Origin: Acidobacteriota bacterium
Lineage (GTDB): Bacteria > Acidobacteriota > Thermoanaerobaculia > Multivoradales > Multivoraceae
Length of the DNA: 33,680 nt
Direction: 5' to 3'
Assembly: GCA_028877275.1 (NCBI GenBank)
Contig: JAPPFP010000015.1
Coordinates: forward strand, 1 to 33,680
This document shows, piece by piece, positions 22,195-33,680 of this stretch (the stretch's first letter is position 1; every line of letters starts with the position of its first letter). Under the pieces are notes generated by a model. It saw only the letters and a program-made list of their open reading frames with translations, did no database searches and was not told where the DNA came from. The translations under genes were made by a program, and so were the position numbers.

Positions 22195-24543
22195 TCAGAC
22201 TCCGCCCGGCCTGGGCATCCGGTAACCGACGCCGCGCTCGTTGAAGATGTAGGTCGGGTCGCTCGGGTCGTCGCCGAGTTTGGTCCGCAGCTTCTTGACG
22301 AAGGCCCGGACGAGTTGGGGCTGCGCGTAGCCCCGGCCGGCCCACACCCGGCGCAGCAGGGCTTCGTAGGTCGTCACGTGCCCGGCGTTCACGGAGAGGA
22401 CCCGCAGCAGTTCGTACTCGGTGGCGGTCAGCCGCACGGGAACTCCGTCGACCGTGACCCGGCGGCGCGCGCGGTCGATGGACAGGTTGCCGAGCACGAA
22501 GGGCCCGGGCTCGAGCCGCTTGCGGAGCGCGACCCCCACCCTCGCCGTGAGCTCCGTCGGGGAGAAGGGCTTGACGATGTAGTCCTCGGCGCCGGCCTCC
22601 AGGGCTCTCGCGATCGTCTCGTCCCGGCCGTAGGCGGAGATGAAGATGACGGGCACGTCCGCCAGCTCCGGCAGGCGCTGCAGCAGTTCGATGCCGTCGG
22701 TTCCGGGCAGCACGAGGTCGAGCAGGACGAGGTCCGGGCGTTCCGTCCTGAGGAGACGGGGCAGTTCGCGCGCGTCGCCGGTGACGATCGGCGCGTAGCC
22801 CCGGGAGGAGAGCGCGTCGCGGGCGAAGCGAAGCGTTTGAGGGTCGTCGTCCAGCACCAGCACGCGCGGTCGGCCACCGCCGCGCCGCGCCCCTTCCGGG
22901 GCGTCGGCGGCGAGGGCTTCGGACGCTTCGGCGTCGCCCGGCTCTTCCGCGGCCGGGATCGTGAAGCTGATCCGGGTCCCCTGGCCCTGCCCGCCGCTCC
23001 GCGCCGAGATGCGGCCGCCATGGGCCTCCACGAGTCCCTTGCAGATCGCCAGGCCCAGGCCCGCGCCCAGGCTCCCTTCCCCGCCGACCACGCCGGCGTG
23101 CTTGCTGAACAGGTGCGGCAGCAGGTGCGGTGGGACGCCGCTTCCCTCGTCGGCGACCGTGACGGCGACGTGGTGCCCGTCCAGGGCCGCCTCGACCCGG
23201 ATGGGCGACGACTCCGGCGAGTGTCTGGCCGCGTTCGACAGCAGGTTGTTCAGCACCTGGACGACTCGCCGCGCGTCGGCCATGACGCGCGGCAGGCTCC
23301 GCGGCAGGTCGAGTCGTACGGCGTGCTGCCCGCCGCCGCTCGCGAACGCGCTCCTAGCCCGTTCGACCAGGACGGTCAGGTCGACCGGCTGCGGCGCGAC
23401 GGACAGCGTGCCGGCCTCGATGCGGCCCACGTCGAGCAGGTCGCCGATCAGGCCCCGCATGTGATCCGCCTGATCTTCGACGATCCGGAAGAACTGCAGC
23501 ATCTCCGGCCGGTCCAGCTCCTCGGGCGCACCCAGCACGGTGGCAGCCGAACCCTTGATCGAGGTCAGGGGGGCTCGGAGCTCATGACTCACCATGCTCA
23601 GGAACTCGGTCCTCAGTCTCTCCACTTCGTCGAGGTGCGCGAGATCCTGCATGGTGACGACCATCGACTCGGGTTCGCCTTCGACCGACCGGATGGTCGT
23701 GGCGTTGATCAGCGCCCTGGCGCCGCGGCCGTCGGCGACCGAAAGCACGACCTCCTCGGCGCGCAGCGCGGGCGCGTCGTGGATCAGGCGGGACATCGGG
23801 ACTTCTCGACCGTCGCCGAACCGGCAGACGAGAATCTCGATCAGCTCCTCCGGGGGCCTCCCGGGCGCGGCCAGGTTCTCCACCAGCCGCCTCGCCTCCC
23901 GGTTGAAGGTGGTGGGAGCGCCGGTGGAGAAGTCGAGGACGACGACGCCCACCGGCGACGTCTCGACCAGCGCCTCCACGCTGGCGCGCGACCGCTGTTC
24001 GTTGCGATGGGTGCGGGCGTTGGCGATGGCCGTCGCCGCCTGCGACGCGAACAGCACGAGCACGTCCTCGTCCTCATCCGAGAACTCGAGTCCGCCCCGC
24101 TTGCCGCCGAGGAAGAAGCTGCCGAGGTACGTGCCCCGGTGACGCATCGGCGTTCCCTGGAAGGTCTTCGCCGGCATGAGATCGGCGGAGAAGCCGAGCG
24201 AACGGATGTAGCTCGGCAGGTCCGCCAGCCGGAGCGGCGAGGACAGGTCGCGCAGGTGGTCGAAGAGCTGCGGTCCCTCCGGTAGCCAACCCTCCATCTG
24301 GCGGTGCTGCTCGGGAGTGAAGCCGGCGGAGACGAAGTCGCGGGGCGTTCCGGCGTCGTCGATCGTGGTGATGACGCCGTAGCGGGCGCTCGTGAGCTCG
24401 CAGGCGCTGTCGACGATCTCCTGAAGGACGGTGGCTTCGTCGAGGGTGGCCGTGACGCGCAGCACGGCGGCGCTGAGCTTTGACGTGCGGTCGCGGAGCG
24501 CAGCGATCTCGCGTTCGTGCTCGTCCGGTGCGGCCATGTTCAC
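22195..24543 (-). CDS. Single-chain two-component system: GAF-PAS-histidine kinase-receiver-winged helix
   Basis: A 782-residue cytosolic protein. Domains in order are: a coiled start; GAF (about 30-180, ITTIDDAGTPRDFVSAGF); a PAS-like segment (about 190-300, SPVGVVVLDFS); HisKA with phospho-acceptor H320 in VSHELRAPLTSIKG; an HATPase with NLLSNAARHSP and GLGLAICKGLVEAHGG; a receiver with phospho-acceptor D609 in LVLLDLVLPGTDG; and an OmpR-type winged helix (RLTATEYELLRVLSVNAGHVTTYEALLRRVW). Kinase, receiver and DNA-binding output sit in one chain, so sensing and transcription control are coupled without a separate regulator. The start is GTG at 24543 or ATG at 24537; neither has a clear Shine-Dalgarno site. 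It is divergent from the copper monooxygenase-like gene, a possible target. Confidence 0.9.
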   Translation of the reverse strand: MNMAAPDEHEREIAALRDRTSKLSAAVLRVTATLDEATVLQEIVDSACELTSARYGVITTIDDAGTPRDFVSAGFTPEQHRQMEGWLPEGPQLFDHLRDLSSPLRLADLPSYIRSLGFSADLMPAKTFQGTPMRHRGTYLGSFFLGGKRGGLEFSDEDEDVLVLFASQAATAIANARTHRNEQRSRASVEALVETSPVGVVVLDFSTGAPTTFNREARRLVENLAAPGRPPEELIEILVCRFGDGREVPMSRLIHDAPALRAEEVVLSVADGRGARALINATTIRSVEGEPESMVVTMQDLAHLDEVERLRTEFLSMVSHELRAPLTSIKGSAATVLGAPEELDRPEMLQFFRIVEDQADHMRGLIGDLLDVGRIEAGTLSVAPQPVDLTVLVERARSAFASGGGQHAVRLDLPRSLPRVMADARRVVQVLNNLLSNAARHSPESSPIRVEAALDGHHVAVTVADEGSGVPPHLLPHLFSKHAGVVGGEGSLGAGLGLAICKGLVEAHGGRISARSGGQGQGTRISFTIPAAEEPGDAEASEALAADAPEGARRGGGRPRVLVLDDDPQTLRFARDALSSRGYAPIVTGDARELPRLLRTERPDLVLLDLVLPGTDGIELLQRLPELADVPVIFISAYGRDETIARALEAGAEDYIVKPFSPTELTARVGVALRKRLEPGPFVLGNLSIDRARRRVTVDGVPVRLTATEYELLRVLSVNAGHVTTYEALLRRVWAGRGYAQPQLVRAFVKKLRTKLGDDPSDPTYIFNERGVGYRMPRPGGV

Positions 24544-24570
24544 GGAGGTTAACGAACGTCGTCACGAAAT

Positions 24571-24590
24571 GAACGGGAAGTTCACCTTCC
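24571..24590. promoter_or_regulatory. Overlapping inverted repeats between divergent regulator and monooxygenase genes
   Basis: GAAC-GGGAA-GTTC (24571-24583) overlaps GGGAAG-TTCAC-CTTCCC (24575-24591). GTTCAC also occurs at 24538-24543, and GTTAAC lies at 24548-24553. The site is between the start of the winged-helix regulator (24543) and the ATG at 24637, so it is a plausible operator for that regulator. This is inferred from position and symmetry only. Confidence 0.3.
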
Positions 24591-24636
24591 CTGTCTAGGC
24601 TGGCAGTGGTTGTTGACTTTCCTGGGAGGCGTGCCG

Positions 24637-25887
24637 ATGCGGACACTCTCCGTCGTGAGACTTCTCCTGCTCGTACTCTTGCTCGTGGCCGCGCCGGCGG
24701 CCGCGGCCGCGACCGACGTCACGTTCAGTGGCGACGTGGCGCCGATCCTCAACCGGCACTGCGTGGCCTGTCACCGACCCGGCGAGATCGCGCCGATGTC
24801 GCTGGCCACGTACCGGGAGGCGCGGCCCTGGGCGCGCTCGATCCAGCGCGCGGTGACGAGCCGCGCCATGCCGCCCTGGTTCGCGGCGCCCGCGGTGGGG
24901 AAATGGGCCAACGACCCGACGCTCTCCGAGGAGGAGATCGGCACGATCGTCGCCTGGGTCGAGGCGGGCGCGCCGTCCGGCGATCCGGGTCTCATGCCCG
25001 AGCCGCCCGAGTTCACGGAAGGCTGGCAGCTCGGTGAACCGGACTACGTGATCGAACTGCCGGAGGTCACCGTGCCTGCCGATGGTCCGGACCTGTTCCT
25101 GAACCAGTTCGTGACCCTCGACATCCCCGAGCGCCGCTGGATCCGCGCGGTCGAGTTTCGGCCGGGCGCGCCCCAGGTGAACCACCACCAGCTCGCCTTC
25201 AAGGCCGACTTCACCGGCATGGTGGAGGACGGCGTGCCCCTCACGCCCCAGGGAGCTTTGCGGGCCAGCGGCACGGTGGACGGCCGTGGCTACTTCAACG
25301 TCCTGGCCATGTGGGGCGCGGGGACCGCGCCAACCGAGTTCCCGGAGGGCGCCGGGCGCTGGATCGAGCCGGGCGCCGTCGTCATCATGAACCAGCACTA
25401 CCACCCGAACGGCGAAGAGCAGACCGACCGGACGCTCATCGGTCTCTTCTTCGGCGAAGGCGAGCTGCGCTCGGAGATCCAGGCCGTGATCGCCGGCGAG
25501 ATGGAGTTCCTGATTCCGGCCGGCGCGCCCGACCACCGGGTCGAGTACCGGCACGAGATCGCGCGCGACTCGATGATCGTTTCCTACCTGCCGCACATGC
25601 ACCTCCGGGGGAAGCGGATGTCGTACACGGCGCACTTCCCGGACGGCTACAGCGAGCTGCTCTTGGAGGTACCCGAGTACGACTTCAACTGGCAGCTCTT
25701 CTACTACCCGGAGAAGCCGAAGCTCGTGCCGGCCGGAACCGTCATCGAGATCGTCGCCGTCTACGACAACTCCGAGGCGAACCCGAACAACCCCGATCCG
25801 ACCCGCGACGTCGGCTTCGGGCTTCAGTCGACGGACGAGATGATGTTCGGCTTCTTCGAACTGGTCGAGGTGGACGGCGGGCCGTAG
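24637..25887 (+). CDS. Exported cytochrome c / copper type II monooxygenase-like protein
   Basis: A 416-residue protein with a signal peptide (VVRLLLLVLLLVAAPAAAAA). It has one haem-c site in NRHCVACHRPGEIAP (C42, C45, H46). The following region resembles ascorbate-dependent copper monooxygenases of the PHM/DBH type: VNHHQLAF (H183, H184), NQHYHPNG (H254, H256), PHMHLRGKRM (H320, H322) and STDEMMFGFFE (M402 or M403). These match in order the HH, H, HxH and Met copper ligands of PHM. Such fusions occur in Acidobacteria and Planctomycetes; the substrate is unknown. ATG at 24637 has GGAGG seven bases upstream and is preferred over the TTG at 24610. It is divergent from the single-chain regulator. 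Confidence 0.8.
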   Translation: MRTLSVVRLLLLVLLLVAAPAAAAATDVTFSGDVAPILNRHCVACHRPGEIAPMSLATYREARPWARSIQRAVTSRAMPPWFAAPAVGKWANDPTLSEEEIGTIVAWVEAGAPSGDPGLMPEPPEFTEGWQLGEPDYVIELPEVTVPADGPDLFLNQFVTLDIPERRWIRAVEFRPGAPQVNHHQLAFKADFTGMVEDGVPLTPQGALRASGTVDGRGYFNVLAMWGAGTAPTEFPEGAGRWIEPGAVVIMNQHYHPNGEEQTDRTLIGLFFGEGELRSEIQAVIAGEMEFLIPAGAPDHRVEYRHEIARDSMIVSYLPHMHLRGKRMSYTAHFPDGYSELLLEVPEYDFNWQLFYYPEKPKLVPAGTVIEIVAVYDNSEANPNNPDPTRDVGFGLQSTDEMMFGFFELVEVDGGP

Positions 25888-26025
25888 ACGGATAACGCGC
25901 GCTGCCGGTTGCCGCACGACCGAAGCGCCTTCTATGGCCCGCCGATCCACCGGGGCATCGCGGCTACCGCGGCTTCGTCTAGAGTCGTACGTGTCCGGTG
26001 CCCCGCTGCCGGGAAGGAGGAACGC

Positions 26026-27420
26026 ATGTCCCTGCTGATTCGTAACGGACGCGTCGTCACGGCGGTGGACGACTACCACGCCGACATCTTCGTCGAGGAC
26101 GAGACCGTCTCGCTGATCGGCCTCGACCTGGACGTCGAGGCGGACCGGACGATCGACGCGGCCGGCCGCCTGGTCATCCCGGGCGGCGTCGATCCGCACA
26201 CGCACATGGACATGCCGTTCGGCGGCACGACCAGCGCCGACGACTTCGAGACGGGGACCCGGGCGGCCGCCTTCGGCGGCACGACGACGATCGTCGACTT
26301 CGCGATCCAGACCAAGGGCCACTCGACCCTCGAGGGCCTCGAGACCTGGCACGAGAAGGCCGCCGGCAAGGCGGGCATCGACTACGGCTTCCACATGATC
26401 GTTACCGACATGGAGGACGACCGGCTGTGGGAGATGCGGCGGCTGGCGGACGAGGGCGTGACCTCCTACAAGATGTTCATGGCCTACCCGGGCGTGCTCT
26501 ACGTGGACGACGGCACCCTGTTCCGGGCCATGCGCAAGGCCGGCGAGGACGGCACCCTGGTCTGCATGCACGCCGAGAACGGGATCGTCATCGACGAGAT
26601 CGTGAAGATCGCGCTGGCCGAGGGCAAGACGGCGCCGAAGTACCACGCCCTGACCCGGCCCACACGGATGGAGGCCGAGGGAGTCCACCGGTCGATCGCG
26701 ATCGCCGAGGTCGCCGGCGTGCCGGTCTACATCGTCCATCTGAGCTGCGCCGACGCCCTGGAACAGGTGACCCTGGCCCGCGACCGCGGCGCCCAGGTGT
26801 TCGCGGAGACCTGCCCGCAGTACCTGTTCCTGGATCTCAGCCACTACGACCACGACGACTTCGAGGGCGCCAAGTACGTGATGACGCCGCCGCTGCGCGA
26901 GAAGTGGAACCAGGAACACCTGTGGCGGGGGCTCGGCTTCGGCGATCTGCAGAGCATCTCGACCGACCACTGCCCCTTCTGCTTCAAGGACCAGAAGGTC
27001 TTAGGGGTAGACGACTTCAGCAAGATCCCGAACGGCGGCCCGGGGGTCGAGAACCGGATGAGCCTAGTCTACAACGGCGGCGTCGTGGGCGGCCGGCTGT
27101 CGGTCAACAAGTTCGTCGAGCTGACCTCGACCGCGGCCTCGAAGCTGTTCGGACTGTTCCCGAAGAAGGGGACGATCGCCGTGGGCAGCGACGCCGACAT
27201 CGTCGTGTTCAACCCGGATCGGCGGGAGACGATCAGCATCGACAACCCGCACACCCACCACATGAACGTGGACTACAACGCCTACGAGGGCACCGAGGTC
27301 CAGGGGGTTTCGGAGATCGTGATCAGCCGGGGCCGGGTGGTGGTCGAGGACAACGTCTGGCACGGCCGCGCCGGCGGGGGTAACTTCTTGAAGCGAGGGC
27401 TGTTCGGCGGCCCGTTCTGA
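26026..27420 (+). CDS. hydA: Dihydropyrimidinase (D-hydantoinase)
   Basis: Opens the ring of dihydrouracil or dihydrothymine to N-carbamoyl-beta-amino acids, the second step of reductive pyrimidine catabolism; some members act on hydantoins. A 464-residue metal-dependent amidohydrolase. The di-metal ligands include DPHTHMDM (H58, H60), the carboxylated lysine in TSYKMFMAYPG (K149), VYIVHLSCADA and QSISTDHCPF (D314). ATG at 26026 has AAGGAGG five bases upstream, one of the strongest sites in the window. The in-frame extension to 25909 is not conserved. The next gene, 16 bases on, encodes the enzyme for the following step. Confidence 0.93.
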   Translation: MSLLIRNGRVVTAVDDYHADIFVEDETVSLIGLDLDVEADRTIDAAGRLVIPGGVDPHTHMDMPFGGTTSADDFETGTRAAAFGGTTTIVDFAIQTKGHSTLEGLETWHEKAAGKAGIDYGFHMIVTDMEDDRLWEMRRLADEGVTSYKMFMAYPGVLYVDDGTLFRAMRKAGEDGTLVCMHAENGIVIDEIVKIALAEGKTAPKYHALTRPTRMEAEGVHRSIAIAEVAGVPVYIVHLSCADALEQVTLARDRGAQVFAETCPQYLFLDLSHYDHDDFEGAKYVMTPPLREKWNQEHLWRGLGFGDLQSISTDHCPFCFKDQKVLGVDDFSKIPNGGPGVENRMSLVYNGGVVGGRLSVNKFVELTSTAASKLFGLFPKKGTIAVGSDADIVVFNPDRRETISIDNPHTHHMNVDYNAYEGTEVQGVSEIVISRGRVVVEDNVWHGRAGGGNFLKRGLFGGPF

Positions 27421-27436
27421 TACGGAGAAGAGCGAT

Positions 27437-28318
<882 letters not shown>

Positions 28319-28440
28319 CCGCTGGTACTCTCCGGGTCCCTTGCCGGCTTTGCGCGGCGTTGCCCCCCGGCCTGCTTGCTTCAGGTCCCACCGCTTCACG
28401 GCGCCCTGGCGCCACAACCGAAGAGAGGCGACGACCGAAC

Positions 28441-29060
28441 ATGACCATTCCCCACGAAGAGCGCGGCGAGGATCCAACCGTCGAGCGGTTACGGGAGCTC
28501 ACCCGGAACATCGAGGCGATCACCGAGAGCATCAGGGAGGACAGGAAGTCCCAGAAAGAAAGAAGCGAGGAACTGGACCGGTACATGCAGGAGACGGCCC
28601 GTCGGATGCGGGAGACGGACCGCCGCCTCAAGAAGGCCGAGGACCTGTTCACGACGCAGTGGGGCAAGCTGATGGAGAGCCTGGTCAGGGGCGACCTGGT
28701 CAGGTTGCTGGCTGACCGGGGCATCGGTGTCTACGGTCTCGCGCGAGATACGCTGAAGCGGCGAGGCGGCGAGAGTTACGAGGTGGACATCCTCGCGAGG
28801 AACGGCGAGGAGATCGTCGCGGTGGAGGTCAAGACGACGCTGCGTCCGGAGGACGTCGGGCGGTTCCGGTCCAAGCTGGTCAGCTTCAAGGAGTGGTGGC
28901 CGGAGTACCGCGATCGCAAGGTCTACGGCGCGATGGCGTATCTTCAGGCGTCGGACGACGTGGCCCGCCACGCCGAACGGCAGGGCTTCTTCGTCATCCG
29001 GGCCACCGGCGACAGCGCTTCGATCGTGAACGCCGAGGACTTCGAGCCGCGCGTTTTCGC

Positions 29061-29064
<4 letters not shown>
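28441..29064 (+). CDS. Coiled-coil protein with C-terminal PD-(D/E)XK nuclease-like domain
   Basis: A 207-residue protein. Residues 12-75 are a charged heptad-like coiled coil (ERLRELTRNIEAITESIRED). From about 80, the C-terminal part carries YEVDILARNGEEIVAVEVKT. This is the D...ExK core of PD-(D/E)XK nuclease-like proteins, and the layout resembles DUF3782-type proteins common in cyanobacteria and other phyla. No partner gene is linked and the function of the family is not established. ATG at 28441; GAGAGG is about 12 bases upstream. Its TAG stop shares the four bases CTAG with the stop of the convergent regulator gene. Confidence 0.75.
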
Positions 29065-30436
<1,372 letters not shown>

Positions 30437-30440
<4 letters not shown>

Positions 30441-33232
30441 TCGCCGTTCTCCTTCGACTGGGGCTGCGGCCGGGGCATCATCGGCAGACGGAGCGTCAGG
30501 CGGCAGCCGCCGGACGAAAGGTTCGACGCGGCCAGGTCGCCGCCGTGCCTGCGGACGATCTCCTGGCTGATCGAGAGCCCGAGGCCGGTGCCTCCAACGG
30601 CCTTGCGGGTGGAGAAGAAGGGTTCGAAGACGCGTTCAAGGTGCTGCTCCGGAATGCCGGGTCCGGTGTCGTCGATGAATACGTTGATCGTGTCGTCCGA
30701 GTTTTCGACCGCCAGGGAGAGATGTCTCTTCTCGCTGCCGGCCTCCGTCATCGCGTCGACCGCGTTGACCATCAGGTTCGCGAGCACCTGACCGAGTTCC
30801 GTGTCGTTGCCGGGCACCCATACCGTGCCGCATGGACCGAGGTCCACCCCCAGCTCGACGCCGGCGTCGGCGAACCGCTCCGCCAGCGCGTCGCAGCTTT
30901 CCTTGACCACGACGCCCAGATCGACGGGCGCCGGCTCGTGCCGGCCGCGGCGCGCGAAGTCGAGGAGTGTGTTGACGATGCGGGCGGCCCGGAAGGTCTG
31001 GCGTTCGACCTTGCGCAGCAGACGCCGCCGCGGATCCTGGTCGGAGGTTTCGTCCAGCAGCATCTGGGCGTAGCTGGAGATGCCCGTGAGCGGCGTGTTC
31101 ACCTCGTGGGCGACGCCGGCGGCCATCGCGCCGAGCGCGGCCAGGCGCTCCTTCTCCGCCAGCTCGCGCTTCATCGCCACCCGCTCGGTGACGTCGTGCG
31201 CCACGACGACCCGGTGGCCGGGCGCGGCGCCCTGGAACGCGGCGACGGACAACTGGAGGTACTTCTCCGTCCCGGTGGGCGCCTCGAACGGCGCCTCGAC
31301 CGGCGGATCGTCCTGCCGCGGAAACAGGTCGAGCGGGATCAGGTCGCCGAGCGCCCTGCCGGCAACCTCGTTCCGGCGCAGGCCCACGAGAGCCCCGAAG
31401 GCGCCGTTCGCGCTTACGATGCGCTGGACGCCGTCGATGACCGCGATGCCGGCCGGGGAGGACTCGATGATCTCCTCGTTGAACTGCTTGAGCTCGGAGA
31501 CCCGGGCCAACTGCCGCTGCCTCTGCTCGAGCAGTTGCGCGTTCTCGATCGCCAGCACCGCCTGGTTCAGAAGCTGGCGGATCAGGGTCAGGTCGTCGGT
31601 GGAGAGCGGCGCGCCGCCGATGCGGCGGCCGACGTAGAGCAGACCGACCGTCCGGTCCCGCACCTGGAGCGGGAAGACGTAGTGGTAGCCCAGCACCGCC
31701 AGCCGCAGGTAGCCGCTGTCCGCCGCGTCGGCCAGCGGCGCCCGCTCCAGGGCCCGGTGAGGCTCGCTCCAGATCGAGGCGTCGACCTCGACGAGTTCGA
31801 GCTCCGGCGCTTCGGGCTCCTCCCGTACCGGCGTCAGGTAGTCGCCTTCAACCAGGAACAGGTTGCTCTGTTCGAGGTCCAGGCCTTCTTCCAGTTCGCG
31901 CAGGAGGCTCGAAGCCAGCCGTCCGAGGTCCCGTTCGTGGAGCAGCTCCTCGCCGAGCCTCGCCAGCGCCCGGCGGCTGCGCTGGGCGCGGTACTGGAGC
32001 CGCTGGAGACTCGAGCCGATGCCCTGCTTGACCGGTATCGAGAGCGTGCCGACGACGAGCAGGGCGCTGGCGTTCAGGAAACCCCTGGCGACGACCATGT
32101 CCTGGGGCACGCCGCGGCGGATGAGCAGGCTCAGCAGGGAGAAGCCGAGCACGGCGAGCAGCACCGTGAGCGCGTAGGTCGCGACGTCGCGGGCGATCAC
32201 CGCCACGTCCCAGAGGCGGTAGCGGAGCAGGGCGTAGGCGAAGCTGAGCGGCACCAGGGCCAGCGGCGCCACCGCGAGGGCGTCGAGCCAGCCGGGCGCG
32301 GGCAGCTCCAGGGCGAAGGGCACCACGTAGAGCGCCAGGAACGGCAGGTAGCCGCCGGCGACACCGAAGGCGATCCACTGCGTCTGCCGTCCCTGCTCCC
32401 AGTCGCGCCTGGAGAGCAGGCGGCGGCCGAGCACTGCGGCGGCGGCCAGCGCGTAGGCCACCAGCAGAAGCAGCTCGACACGGTCCTGCCGCTCGAGCGC
32501 GGTGGCCGTGAGTTCGCCGGCCAGGCGGCCCGCCCCGAAGATCTGGTCGAGCTGCAGGGCGAGCAGGGCGGCGGACGGCAAGTAGAGCCAGGGCACCGCG
32601 CGGCGCGCCCAAATGGAGTTCGGGCGCACCGGGAACACCAGGAAGAAGTGCAGCGTGAGGGGAGGCAGCAGGAGCCGGCAGGCGCCGTCGACGAGGTAGA
32701 AGAGGCGGTCGATCGCGTCGAAGGGCGCGATCGGCGTCACCAGGTAGAGAGCGGCCGAGGTCAGGGCCCAGAGGTGGAAGAGAAGCGTCTGCCGACTGCG
32801 CTGGCGGCTCAGGGTGTAGAGCCCGATCAGCAGGTAGGCGATTCCGGTCAGAGCGAGAGCGATGTAGGCCCAGTCCAGGCTGAGACCGGGCAGCCGGTGC
32901 AGCGCCGTGACCAGCTCCTCACCGTCGTCGGTCTCCCGCAGCACCTGCAGGTCGCTCTGGGAGCGTCGGCGCAGCAGGCGCTCCAGCTCGTCGGCCGACA
33001 GCGGCGGTTCACCGTTGGCCAGGACGATGACGTCGCCGGGCAGCAGCTCCGACCCCTCGGCGGCGTCGAGCACGCTCAGCTCGTCGGCAGCCGTCTCGAC
33101 CACGAGTCCGACGCCCTGGAAGGAACTCACCTTGCGGCCCATGGAGAAGCCGCCCAGGCCGACGACCAGGATCGTCGCGAGCAACAGCGCAGCGGTCAGG
33201 CCGAGCCGGGCGGGTCGGGACTCGATGCGCAT
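30437..33232 (-). CDS. Membrane sensor histidine kinase with PDZ-like, GAF and PAS domains
   Basis: A 931-residue kinase. A first membrane segment (about 10-30) is followed by a PDZ-like periplasmic domain (about 35-110; GVGLVVETAADELSVLDAAEGSELLPGDVIVLANG). Around eight hydrophobic segments (about 118-375) come next, then a GAF domain (about 425-590) and PAS (about 600-700). HisKA has phospho-acceptor H709 in AAGVAHEVNTPLTGISS. The HATPase has NLMVNAVDAM, DTGPGIP and GTGLGLSISQEIV. HisKA of the HEVNTPL kind usually works with NtrC-type regulators, which agrees with the overlapping downstream gene. PDZ at the N-terminus suggests sensing of peptide ends or membrane-protein state, by inference. 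Confidence 0.9.
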
Positions 33233-33680
33233 CGCTGGGTCGCTCGTCGTGGGGTGTGTCTTCTGTGCCTCAGGTGCGGCCGGCCGACCGTCTTCGGGGC
33301 AATTCAGCTTTCCGTAAGCACGTCCTGTGCCGGCCGGAATCCCCGGCTATCCGCCTGATTCTAGGACATGTAGGGGGCTCTTTGAACGGTTGGAGTTCAA
33401 CGTGTTGGTTTGGAAACGGTTTCTTGAATCGCGTTGTTGCCCTGGGTGCGCGGGTCTTCTGACCCGCTGCCGCCACAGGCGGCGTTGAAATCGTCGCCCG
33501 CCCTTTGGCGGCGGGCCGGGTGTTTTGGGGGGGCCCCCCCCCCGCGCCCCCCCGGGCGGGGCGGGGGCCCCCCGCCCCCCCACCGCCCCCCCCCGCGCCC
33601 CCGCGCCCCCGGGGCCCCGCCCCCCACGCCGCTGCGCCGCGCCGCGCCACATGAGTCCGGCGGCCAGCGGGATGAGCGCC
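33233..33680. other. Gene-free end region with unreliable G/C-only sequence
   Basis: No credible gene. The region upstream of the kinase (33233-33440) is AT-richer and may hold its promoter, though I see no clear boxes. A REP-like repeat follows, then a hairpin with arms GCCCGCC/GGCGGGC (about 33496-33516) and TGTTTT nearby. From about 33525 to 33625 the sequence is almost only runs of C and G, which is unlikely to be real chromosomal sequence. Confidence 0.6.
33442..33483 (+). repeat. REP-like two-hairpin repeat, stem version 1
   Basis: CTGGGTGC, hairpin GCGGGTC-TTCT-GACCCGC, then hairpin GCCGCC-ACA-GGCGGC. Compared with the copy at 11861, the second hairpin differs only in its loop (ACA instead of GCA), leaving the stem unchanged. 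Confidence 0.85.

Noticed and set aside
22315..24285. A 656-codon open frame antisense to the single-chain two-component gene
   Set aside because: Same antisense-shadow pattern; the minus strand shows conserved kinase and receiver motifs.
30545..33358. A 937-codon open frame antisense to the membrane histidine kinase
   Set aside because: Composition is that of a third-position GC shadow, with no domain, while the opposite strand has a full kinase.
33270..33652. Gly/Arg-rich minus-strand frames at the right end
   Set aside because: They translate the G/C-only tract and the REP-like repeat; probably sequence error.

Overview
The window is high-GC DNA (roughly 70% by eye) from a bacterial chromosome, probably an uncultured member of the Acidobacteriota, perhaps Thermoanaerobaculia-like. 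The best lineage clue is the tandem pair of exported proteins that combine a GWxTD region with the VWFA-related domain typical of Acidobacteria. Housekeeping genes (prfA-prmC, mnmA, rsmI, maf) agree with a chromosome. Homopolymeric C at base 1 and a G/C-only tract near 33,525-33,625 suggest that both ends are contig ends with unreliable sequence. The taxonomic call is an inference.

Layout. 156-3728 (+): a GNAT-type protein, then a tightly coupled macro-domain / unknown / archaeal-type phosphoglycerate mutase (apgM) operon. 3775-5882 (+): two exported proteins of unknown function. 11797-5845 (-): an operon of two paralogous GWxTD-VWA exported proteins and a Maf pyrophosphatase, with GTGA overlaps at both junctions. 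11951-14184 (+): cysteine desulfurase and mnmA, a sulfur-relay pair for tRNA 2-thiolation. 17161-14199 (-): a periplasmic lytic transglycosylase followed by rsmI. 17274-19231 (+): prfA-prmC, release factor 1 and its GGQ methylase. 19469-22041: a lower-GC insert with a small protein/HEPN-like pair (+) converging on an ApeA-like HEPN protein with a winged-helix tail (-); this is the likeliest defence cassette. 24543-22195 (-): one protein that carries a whole two-component system ending in a DNA-binding domain. 24637-25887 (+): a cytochrome c / copper monooxygenase-like exported protein. 26026-28318 (+): dihydropyrimidinase and a beta-ureidopropionase-type amidohydrolase, two consecutive steps of reductive pyrimidine breakdown. 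28441-29064 (+): a coiled-coil PD-(D/E)XK-like protein. 33232-29061 (-): a PDZ-containing membrane histidine kinase and its NtrC-type sigma-54 response regulator.

The least ordinary signal is a short dispersed repeat that resembles REP elements. Every copy has a GGTGC head, a 7-bp hairpin and a four-base loop (TTCT, once TTCC). Most copies add a second small hairpin. Two stem versions occur and differ by exactly two compensated base pairs. Copies sit between genes, directly after stop codons, and inside reading frames. One nested inverted pair adds about 48 codons to a GWxTD-VWA gene, and two copies form the N-terminal codons of Maf and of the second GWxTD-VWA protein. The second point of interest is the HEPN-rich insert next to prmC.
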